Assembly: GCA_028275265.1 (NCBI GenBank)
Contig: JAPWUZ010000021.1
Span: 1 to 16,982, forward strand
Length of the DNA stretch: 16,982 bases
Direction: 5' to 3'
Source of the DNA: Armatimonadota bacterium
GTDB taxonomy: Bacteria > Armatimonadota > HRBIN16
The notes under the pieces are model-generated. The model had not been told where the DNA came from. It saw only the letters and a list, made by a program, of their open reading frames with translations, and did no database searches. The stretch's first letter is position 1. Every line of letters begins with the position of its first letter. Positions 6,981 to 13,404 of this stretch are shown here, piece by piece. A program made the position numbers and the translations under genes.

Positions 6981-7982
6981 ATGGCAGTACGAATCGGCAT
7001 GATGAGCTTTGCGCACATGCACGCCTATTCCTACGCGCACTGTGTGAAGCAGCTGGAAGCGGAGGGTAGGGCGCAGCTGGTGGGCGTCGCCGACGATGAC
7101 CCGCAGCGCGGGCAACAGGTGGCGCAGCAATACGGCACGCGCTTCTATGAGAGCTACGAAGCCCTGCTGGACGCTGGCATCGATGCCGTCATCGTCTGCC
7201 CGGAGAACGTCAAGCACCGTCCGCTCACCGAGATGGCAGCTAAAGCGGGCAAGCATGTGCTGTGCGAGAAGCCCCTCGCCACCAGCAAAGCCGACGGCAG
7301 GGCGATGATCGAGGTCTGCAAGGCAAACGGTGTGCAGTTGATGACCGCGTTCCCCTGTCGCTTCAGCCCGTCCTACATCCGCCTCAAGCAGATGGTGGAA
7401 GCGGGCGAGCTGGGCGAGGTGCTGGCGATTCGAGGCACCAACCGCGGGCGCAATCCCGGAGGCTGGTTCATCGTGCCCGAACTCTCCGGCGGGGGTGCGG
7501 TGATTGACCACACAGTGCATGTCACCGACCTGTGCCGCGACCTGCTCCACAGCGAGGTGGTGGAGGTTTACGCCGAGATTGGCAATGGCTTCTGCCACAG
7601 CGACTTCGATGACACAGGGATGCTCACCCTCACCTTCGCCAACGACGTATTTGCCACGCTGGACTCCTCGTGGTCGCGCCCGAAAGTGTTCCCCACGTGG
7701 GGGGATGTCACCCTGCAGGTGGTGGGCACGAAGGGGCTGGTGTACATGGACATGTTCGCGCAGAACTCCACCCTGTACGACGACCGCAACATGCGCATCA
7801 CCCTTGAACACTGGGGTTCCAGTATCGACTACGGGCTGGTCAGCGCGTTCGTGGAGAGCGTGGCATCGGGCAAACCTGTGCCCATCACCGGCGAGGACGG
7901 TCTGGCGGCGGCGGAGGTTGCCTTCGCGGCGTACGAGTCCGCCAAACGCGGCGAGCCGGTGCAGTTGCCCTTGCCGGAATAG
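6981..7982 (+). CDS. Gfo/Idh/MocA family oxidoreductase (second of pair, variant nucleotide loop)
   Basis: This 333-residue protein has the family layout but differs from its neighbour. The N-terminal loop reads IGMMSFAHMHAYSYA (residues 5-19) instead of the usual G-x-G-x-x-G, with His12 and His14 where small residues are expected. The signature CEKP is intact (95-98, Lys97), and the C-terminal domain has GGGAVIDHTVHVTDL (170-184) with Asp176, His177 and His180. PCRFSP at 125-130 and WSRPKVFPTWGD at 231-242 are further segments of this subgroup. It should act on a sugar or cyclitol, possibly a later or earlier step than the first enzyme; whether it binds nicotinamide dinucleotide in the standard way is uncertain. 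It is transcribed with the preceding gene, and the stop is followed by a palindromic repeat. Confidence 0.88.
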   Translation: MAVRIGMMSFAHMHAYSYAHCVKQLEAEGRAQLVGVADDDPQRGQQVAQQYGTRFYESYEALLDAGIDAVIVCPENVKHRPLTEMAAKAGKHVLCEKPLATSKADGRAMIEVCKANGVQLMTAFPCRFSPSYIRLKQMVEAGELGEVLAIRGTNRGRNPGGWFIVPELSGGGAVIDHTVHVTDLCRDLLHSEVVEVYAEIGNGFCHSDFDDTGMLTLTFANDVFATLDSSWSRPKVFPTWGDVTLQVVGTKGLVYMDMFAQNSTLYDDRNMRITLEHWGSSIDYGLVSAFVESVASGKPVPITGEDGLAAAEVAFAAYESAKRGEPVQLPLPE

Positions 7983-7997
7983 TGGACAGCCCTTAAT

Positions 7998-8086
7998 CTG
8001 GAGGGCGAGGCTCCCACCGAGCCAAGCCCTGCCCGCCTGCGGGAGAGGTTGGGCAGGGGAGGCTCACCCGGAGGTTCGCCCTCCAG
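7998..8086 (+). repeat. Long imperfect palindrome, dispersed repeat copy 1
   Basis: A perfect 11-bp outer inverted repeat (CTGGAGGGCGA at 7998-8008 with TCGCCCTCCAG at 8076-8086) encloses further paired blocks: GAGCC (8019-8023) with GGCTC (8061-8065) and CCCTGCCC (8027-8034) with GGGCAGGG (8051-8058). The RNA could fold into one long hairpin. The two arms match the arms of the copy at 13328-13393 read on the other strand, while the middle differs. It lies between the second oxidoreductase gene and the glycosidase gene. Confidence 0.8.
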
Positions 8087-8134
8087 CAACGCCGGCTAAA
8101 GCCTGCGGCTACAGAAGAGGCTCCCGCCGAGCCG
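8087..8134 (+). repeat. Partial repeat arm plus short palindromic motif
   Basis: GAGGCTCCCGCCGAGCC at 8117-8133 matches 16 of 17 bases of the left arm of the adjacent palindrome (8007-8023). Between the two lies a small palindromic block (GCCGGC at 8091-8096, and AGCC-TGC-GGCT at 8100-8110). Together they look like pieces of a mosaic intergenic repeat. No promoter is clear in the remaining bases up to 8148. Confidence 0.6.
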
Positions 8135-8164
8135 CTCATATTTCATCTGGGGAGGGGACATGTC

Positions 8165-10105
8165 ATGTCCACCCTGCGAAACGGTTATTTCACCGTACAA
8201 GAACAGAAGCACATCCTGAGCAACCTGCGCTGTGACCCCACCGGCAAGGGGCGTCGCAGCCAGTCTTTCTGCCTGAGCCTCATTCCGGAAGACTGGGAAA
8301 TCACTCCCCGTACTCTTGTGCGGCAGTCGGAGACCGGCGTTACCCTTGAGCCTCTGCAGGTGTATCACTCCGAGCAGATTGCGCTCGAAAGCGGCGGAGA
8401 GGTTTCCTTCCCCGAGCGGCTGGAGGCGGGGCATACCCTGGCGCAAACCTTCCGTATCGCCGCCGGGCAGCAGTTCACCACCGTCTCCGTGCACCTGCCC
8501 ACCTGGCACACGACGGATTCGGGATGCGTGTTGAGTCTCTACCGCGGGGGGACGTTGCTTGCCTCGCGGCGACTTCAGAACGTGCCGGATAACTCGTGGC
8601 AGTCCCTCTCGCTGGACGAACCGCTGGGCGAAGGGGAGTATACGGTGCAGATTTCGGAGCCAAAAGGTTCCATCGGCTGGTGGAGCAGTCGGCGCGACGT
8701 GTGGGCTGGCGGCGCCGCTCTGGTGGACGGGCAACCGGTAGAGCGCGACCGGGCACTGCGTGTGGACTCCCGGCGGTTTGTGGGCGAAGGGCGTTTGGTC
8801 TATCGCCTGCAACGGGATACACTGCTGGTGAAAGCGGAGCTGCGTTCGCAGGCAGCTCCCCCGGGCGCACTTCGCTGGACGTGGAGCACGACGTGGACGA
8901 AATCGGGCTATGATTGTACCTCCGCCGCGGGCGTGGTGTTCAGCCGCTTCTTCACCGACAACCAGCGCTACATGCCTGTGCAGCAGCTGAAACGGCGTGA
9001 CCATGCCGGCCTCTCGTTCGACGGGGCGCGCTGGATAGAGATGGAAGGCACCCGCGACGCCGACCTGCGCATAGAAGGCGATGGACTGCACCTGCACTGG
9101 GAGATGGAAGAGAAACGAATGCACCTGCGCCTGCATGTGCCCTATCGGCAACAGGGTAACCGGTGGATCAGCCGCTGGTGCGTGCGCGTGTTGCCACGAA
9201 CCGACTCCGTGCCCGATACCTTTCCCCGCTTCGTTTGCCCCCAGCGCAGGCTGGAGCAAGACGTGAACCGCTTCTGGTGGGAACGCGCCTTTACCTATCC
9301 TGCTCCCGCCGGACCAGCCGCGTGGTTCGAGTGGATGGCAACCATGCGCTGCTGGTATGATGGCCATCAGCGACGCGGCGAGATGGAGCAACTGCGCACC
9401 TACCCGATAACCCGCGAAGGCTATGTGAACACGTGGGGCGCAATGGAAGGCTGGCCCTTCCCGCCCTCGCCACCATACGACACCCGCCACTTTGACACGA
9501 ATGCCCGTTTTATCCTCGCCTGCTGGAGGTTCTACCTGTGGACGGGGGACACGGAGTTCCTGAAGAGTCAAGCGGACCGCCTGCGCCGCGCGATGGCTTA
9601 TCAGCTGGAAACGTTGAGCGGGCACGACGGGCTTATCATCACCGCCAGCAAGGACGTCAACGGAAGACATAAGGGCGTGGGCGATAACTACTGGGATATC
9701 CTGCCTTTCGGACACCTGGACGCCTACGCCAACGCGGTGTATTATGCTAGCCTTGAAGCCATGCAGGGCATCGATGCGGTGCTGCGTCGGCAACCGTTAA
9801 CCGACTATCGCGCCCTCCGCCAGAAGGTGCACCGCCGCTACGATGAGGTCTTCTGGGACGAGAAGGCGGGACGCTACATCGGCTGCGTGGATATTGACGG
9901 CATACGACATGACTACGGCTTCACGTTCGTCAATCTGGAAGCGCTGTTACGGCCTGGGCGATGCGCAGAAAGCGAGGCGTATTTATCGCTGGATGGAGAC
10001 AGAGCCAACCTCTACCGGCAAAGCGGATACTTACAGCAGGTGGATTTTCGCTCCGCGTGCCAACACCATCCACAATCCCATGTGGGGCGAGAACGCGCCC
10101 CCTGA
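8165..10105 (+). CDS. Six-hairpin-type glycoside hydrolase, 5' part of frameshifted gene
   Basis: The intended protein runs from 8165 to about 9946 in this frame (594 residues) and continues in another frame at 9948. The residues encoded after 9947 in this frame are not family-like. There is no signal peptide, so a cytoplasmic location is likely. Residues about 1-330 are beta-rich, including a jelly-roll-like stretch AQTFRIAAGQQFTTVSVHLP and LSLYRGGTLLASRRL. From about residue 365 an alpha/alpha toroid begins: RRLEQDVNRFWWERAFTYP, EGYVNTWGAMEGWPFP, NARFILACWRFYLWTGDTEFLK, SGHDGLIITASKD and DNYWDILPFGHLDAYANAVYY. This is the pattern of (alpha/alpha)6-barrel glycosidases such as debranching and rhamnosidase-type enzymes; I cannot assign a GH number or the catalytic acid. 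GGGGAGGGG at 8149-8157, 7 nt before the ATG, supports the start. It follows the Gfo/Idh pair. Confidence 0.75.
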   Translation: MSTLRNGYFTVQEQKHILSNLRCDPTGKGRRSQSFCLSLIPEDWEITPRTLVRQSETGVTLEPLQVYHSEQIALESGGEVSFPERLEAGHTLAQTFRIAAGQQFTTVSVHLPTWHTTDSGCVLSLYRGGTLLASRRLQNVPDNSWQSLSLDEPLGEGEYTVQISEPKGSIGWWSSRRDVWAGGAALVDGQPVERDRALRVDSRRFVGEGRLVYRLQRDTLLVKAELRSQAAPPGALRWTWSTTWTKSGYDCTSAAGVVFSRFFTDNQRYMPVQQLKRRDHAGLSFDGARWIEMEGTRDADLRIEGDGLHLHWEMEEKRMHLRLHVPYRQQGNRWISRWCVRVLPRTDSVPDTFPRFVCPQRRLEQDVNRFWWERAFTYPAPAGPAAWFEWMATMRCWYDGHQRRGEMEQLRTYPITREGYVNTWGAMEGWPFPPSPPYDTRHFDTNARFILACWRFYLWTGDTEFLKSQADRLRRAMAYQLETLSGHDGLIITASKDVNGRHKGVGDNYWDILPFGHLDAYANAVYYASLEAMQGIDAVLRRQPLTDYRALRQKVHRRYDEVFWDEKAGRYIGCVDIDGIRHDYGFTFVNLEALLRPGRCAESEAYLSLDGDRANLYRQSGYLQQVDFRSACQHHPQSHVGRERAP

Positions 10106-10625
10106 AGAGCGCAACAGCCCGGTGCCTCCGTGGTGGCATTTTGGGTGGCATGGCACCCCCTACGGCGACCAGTGTCAGGACGGCGGGGCAATTCTGTACA
10201 CTTCTTACTTCGACCTGATGGTGCGCCTGCGCTACTTCGGCATCGAGAACGCCTGGAAACGGTTCGGAGAGATACTCTCCCGCTACCGGATGCCCGACCG
10301 TCTGTGCGGGGGACCGCCCCTCTTCAGGGGTGAGATCCCGCAACAGGAAAACCCGGGACAGGTGGGGGTAGACCTGCCTTTCCCCGAGAGTGGTCTGGTT
10401 CCCTGTTTCCTGCTGTACGGCGTGCTGGGTGTTGAGGCGACTGTGGATGGCTTGCGTATCCAGCCGAAGCTGCCTGCCGCGTTGCCTGCTTTTGGGGTAG
10501 ACGGACTGCACTATCGAGGCAACCGCCTGCGCGTTACCGCCACCCCACGCGAAGTGGTCATAGAAGGCAACCGGCGGGGCAGAAGGATGCGTAAGAGATT
10601 GCCCCCGGGAGGTGGTATCATATAG
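9948..10625 (+). pseudogene. Six-hairpin-type glycoside hydrolase, 3' part after frameshift
   Basis: The open frame here has no good start of its own and continues the upstream hydrolase. It resumes with YGLGDAQKARRIYRWM, exactly where a helix should follow the FTFVNLEAL segment ending near 9946. About 225 residues complete the toroid (PRANTIHNPMWGENAPP, WWHFGWHGTPYGDQCQDGGAILYTSYFDLMVRLRYFG) and add a C-terminal beta cap (VEATVDGLRIQPKLPAALPAFGVDGLHYRG), as in GH65/GH78/GH94-like enzymes. A net change of one extra base (or two missing bases) near 9947 would restore a single protein of about 820 residues. The sequence on both sides is intact, so this is either a very recent mutation or an error in the sequence. 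The stop is 7 nt before the next preferred start. Confidence 0.7.
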
Positions 10626-10632
10626 CGGGGGG

Positions 10633-11754
10633 ATGATGCATCACGACTTCTTCGCTACCTGCACCACAGGACTGGAGTTTATTACCGCACGGGAGCTGAC
10701 CGCTCTGGGTGCGGAGGTGACGGATACCAGCAAATCGCGCGTCTTCTTCCGCGCCCAATGGGAACTTATCTATCGCCTGCATCTCTACGCCCGCACCGTC
10801 AACCGCTTCTTCGCGCTGCTGGCAAGGGCACAGGTGCGCAGCCTGCAGGAGATCGAGCAGGTCGCCTGGCAGGTGCCCTACGAGCAGTGGTTCGAGAACC
10901 GCTACGCCTTCGCCATCCGCTCCGAACGCGACGGCACACACGATTTCACCAGTATGGATATCGCCCGCGTAGTGGGGCAGGTGGTGTGCGACCGCTTCGT
11001 CGCACACACAGGTGCGCGCCCGCCCGTCAACCTGGACAACCCCGATGTGGAGATATTCTCCACCCTGGTGGATGACCAGTATTTGCTGGGCTTGAACCTG
11101 ACCGGCTCCAGCCTGCACCGGCGTCCCTGGCGACAGAGCCTGGCGCACCTGACAGCACTGCGCCCGACGCTGGCGGCGGCGGTGGTAATGGCATCCGGCT
11201 GGGACGACCGTCCGCTCATGGACCCGATGTGTGGCACGGGCACGTTGTTGATCGAGGGCGCATTATGGCGGCGGGGTATCAGCCCCTCGCGTGGGCGCGA
11301 GGAATGGGCGTTCCGAAAGCTCATCCCGCACGATGAATGCCTCTGGCAAGCAGATCTGGAGGCGAGTGCGTCTGTCGGGGGAACGTCGCCCCCCTTGCAG
11401 GGCAGCGACTGGAACGCCCGATACATCGAGATTGCCCGGCAGAATGCGCAGGGAGCGGGAGTCACGGATATCCAGTTTGCGGTCGCGAACGCGCTGACCC
11501 TGCCTCCGCCCGAGCAGCCGGTAGTGCTGGTGACCAACCCTCCTTACGGCGTTCGCATGGGCAAGCCGTCGGAGCTGGTACACCTGTATCGCAAGCTGTG
11601 GCACAAGTGGAGCGCAGAGTATGTCGGTAGTCGCATCGTGGTCATCAGCGGCAACCCTGCCTTCGAGCAGATCGCGCCGATAGAGCCGGTGGCTGCATAT
11701 GACTTCCTGCAGGCGGAGCTGCCCTGCCGATTGCTGATATGGGATTTGCCGTAG
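10633..11754 (+). CDS. RNA N2-guanine methyltransferase, THUMP + UPF0020 (RlmL N-terminal-like)
   Basis: The 373-residue protein has the layout of COG0116 methyltransferases that modify guanine N2 in 23S rRNA or tRNA using S-adenosylmethionine. The opening HDFFATCTTGLEFITARELTALGAEV (residues 4-29) and the following 130 residues form a ferredoxin-like/THUMP RNA-binding region. The Rossmann-type catalytic domain follows, with motif I DPMCGTGTLLIEGA at 197-210, an acidic GSDWN at 257-261 and the catalytic motif TNPPYGVRMG at 301-310. There is no C-terminal RlmK domain, so it corresponds to the single-domain form found outside gammaproteobacteria. ATG codons at 10633 and 10636 are both possible behind a G-rich run; a GTG at 10612 would overlap the preceding gene and is less likely. 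Residues about 244-256 look like a small insertion. Confidence 0.88.
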   Translation: MMHHDFFATCTTGLEFITARELTALGAEVTDTSKSRVFFRAQWELIYRLHLYARTVNRFFALLARAQVRSLQEIEQVAWQVPYEQWFENRYAFAIRSERDGTHDFTSMDIARVVGQVVCDRFVAHTGARPPVNLDNPDVEIFSTLVDDQYLLGLNLTGSSLHRRPWRQSLAHLTALRPTLAAAVVMASGWDDRPLMDPMCGTGTLLIEGALWRRGISPSRGREEWAFRKLIPHDECLWQADLEASASVGGTSPPLQGSDWNARYIEIARQNAQGAGVTDIQFAVANALTLPPPEQPVVLVTNPPYGVRMGKPSELVHLYRKLWHKWSAEYVGSRIVVISGNPAFEQIAPIEPVAAYDFLQAELPCRLLIWDLP

Positions 11755-11786
11755 CGGGGCTAGGAGGCCAGAAACCTTTTTGGTAC

Positions 11787-11804
11787 CTAATGCGTCTAAT
11801 GCGT
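11787..11804 (+). repeat. Perfect 9-bp tandem direct repeat upstream of DUF4139-like gene
   Basis: CTAATGCGT occurs twice in a row without a gap. A -10-like TAGAAT (11810-11815) lies 5 nt downstream, and no -35 box is visible at the right distance, because the repeat fills that place. An activator or repressor site is possible; function is inference. Confidence 0.5.
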
Positions 11805-11835
11805 GCGAATAGAATAAGGGAGGTTGAATGCGAAT

Positions 11836-13320
11836 ATGTTGCGAAACTTGCTGGTGTGTCTATCTCTCGTGATGGGGGCAACTATGGCAATGGAAGCGCA
11901 GAACGCGGTTACCTCGACCGCGAAGGACACGAAGGGCGTTTCGCTCACCATCTACAACCAGAACTTCGCGGTGGTGCGCGAGAACCGGCAGATAAGCCTC
12001 AAAGAGGGCGTGAACTTCGTACGTTACGAGGACGTGGCGGCGCAGATAGACCCCACCTCCATCAGCTTCAAGTCCCTCACCGCACCCAATGCGGTCGCTG
12101 TGCGCGAGCAGAACTATCAGTACGACCTGCTCAATCCCACCTCCATCCTCAACAAGTCGGTAGGCAAGACGGTGCGCTTCAAGCAGGTGCATCCCGACGG
12201 CAAGGTGGAGATACTGGAGGGCACGCTGCTCAATCCGCCCACTGCCATTGTGGGGCAGACCGACGCAGGCGGCGGAGGGACGGTGTATCAGGGGCTGGTG
12301 ATACGGCTCAAAGATGGGCGCATCGTGCTGAATCCCACCGGTCAAATCGAGTTGACCGAGCTGCCCGAGGGGCTGGTATCGCGCCCATCGTTGCTGTGGA
12401 AGCTGGATGTGGACAAAGCGGGCACGCACCACACGCAGGTCTCCTACATTGCCAACGGCATTACGTGGAAAGCGGATTACGTGGCGGTGGTCAATAAGGA
12501 CGAAAACATGGTGGATTTGACGGGCTGGGTGACCATCGACAACCGCAGCGGGGCAACCTACTCGGATGCGCAGTTGCAGTTGCTGGCGGGAGATGTGCGT
12601 CGCGTGCAGGAGGCGCCCGGAATGGGCGGCGTGCCGATGGACGCAATGGTGATGAAGCGTGCGGCTGCACCGCAGTTCCAGGAAGAGTCCTTCTTCGAAT
12701 ACCACCTCTACACCCTTCAGGGCACCACCACGGTACGGGACAACGAGACCAAGCAGATGACCCTGCTATCGGCATCCGATGTGAAGGTCACGCGCAAGCT
12801 GGTGCTGGACGCAGGCAGGCGGTGGTGGATACAGGGCATTCGCGGGCCCGGCATGGGCAGCGACACCGACAATGTCAAACTGAACATCGTGGTGGAGCTG
12901 CGTAACACGAAGGAGAACAATATGGGCATGCCGCTGCCCAAAGGCAAGGTGCGCCTGTACAAAGCGGATGACCGCGGCAATCTGCAGTTTCTGGGCGAAG
13001 ACCTTATCGACCACACGCCCAAAGACGAGCTGGTGCGCCTGTATATCGGGGATGCCTTCGATGTGGTCGGAGAGCGCAAACGCACCGACTTCAAGCAGAT
13101 TTCCGACCGCGTCATCGAAGAGACCTACGAAATCACCGTGCGCAACCACAAGGAGACGGATGTGGACGTGTGGATTGTGGAGCACTTCTGGGGCGAGTGG
13201 CAAATCCTCAACAACAGCCACCCGTACAACAAGCTGGATGCCCACACGGTCGAGTTTCCGGTGAAGGTCGAGCGCAACGGCGCGGTGAAGGTGACCTGCA
13301 CCGTCCGCACCAGGTGGTAA
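11836..13320 (+). CDS. Secreted DUF4139-like domain protein
   Basis: The 494-residue product begins with a signal peptide (MLRNLLVCLSLVMGATMAMEAQ), so it is exported. The mature protein is mostly beta-strand. It has VSLTIYNQNFAVVRENRQISLKEG followed by VRYEDVAAQIDPTSI, YDLLNPTSILNKSVGKTVRF and later QVSYIANGITWKADYVAVVN, ending with VVELRNTKENNMGMPLPKGKVRLY and EETYEITVRNHKETDVDVWIVEH. These segments match the usual order in DUF4139-type proteins: an N-terminal strand that records 'did not respond' type edge motifs, then the DUF4139 core with the LPKGKVRLY hairpin. The function is unknown. GGGAGG at 11818-11823 is 12 nt from the ATG chosen; a TTG at 11824 is in frame but touches that site. 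The 81-nt upstream gap has the direct repeat. It ends against a convergent operon. Confidence 0.8.
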   Translation: MLRNLLVCLSLVMGATMAMEAQNAVTSTAKDTKGVSLTIYNQNFAVVRENRQISLKEGVNFVRYEDVAAQIDPTSISFKSLTAPNAVAVREQNYQYDLLNPTSILNKSVGKTVRFKQVHPDGKVEILEGTLLNPPTAIVGQTDAGGGGTVYQGLVIRLKDGRIVLNPTGQIELTELPEGLVSRPSLLWKLDVDKAGTHHTQVSYIANGITWKADYVAVVNKDENMVDLTGWVTIDNRSGATYSDAQLQLLAGDVRRVQEAPGMGGVPMDAMVMKRAAAPQFQEESFFEYHLYTLQGTTTVRDNETKQMTLLSASDVKVTRKLVLDAGRRWWIQGIRGPGMGSDTDNVKLNIVVELRNTKENNMGMPLPKGKVRLYKADDRGNLQFLGEDLIDHTPKDELVRLYIGDAFDVVGERKRTDFKQISDRVIEETYEITVRNHKETDVDVWIVEHFWGEWQILNNSHPYNKLDAHTVEFPVKVERNGAVKVTCTVRTRW

Positions 13321-13327
13321 ATCATGG

Positions 13328-13393
13328 TGGAGGGCGGACCTCCTGGTGAGCCGCATCCCTGTCCAACAGCTCGGCAGGAGCCTCGCCCTCCAG
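13328..13393 (-). repeat. Dispersed palindromic repeat copy 2, possible bidirectional terminator
   Basis: Read on the minus strand, its ends match the arms of the copy at 7998-8086, while the central loop is shorter. Paired blocks are TGGAGGGCG (13328-13336) with CGCCCTCCA (13384-13392), CTCCTG (13340-13345) with CAGGAG (13375-13380) and GAGC (13348-13351) with GCTC (13369-13372). It fills most of the 84-nt gap between two convergent genes. There is no strong T-run on either side, so factor-independent termination is not proven. Confidence 0.75.
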
Positions 13394-13404
13394 ATGGTGT
13401 TTAT

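Noticed and set aside
8096..9793. 565-codon open frame on the minus strand
   Set aside because: Antisense to the glycosidase gene; no motif or start site, and His/Pro/Arg-rich like other shadows.
9935..9960. Programmed ribosomal frameshift in the glycosidase gene
   Set aside because: No slippery heptamer, upstream Shine-Dalgarno-like stimulator, stop codon at the shift or stem-loop is evident; mutation or sequence error is simpler.
11768..11783. Possible terminator hairpin after the RNA methyltransferase gene
   Set aside because: Only 6 pairs including one G-T, a 4-nt loop and no T-run after the stem.
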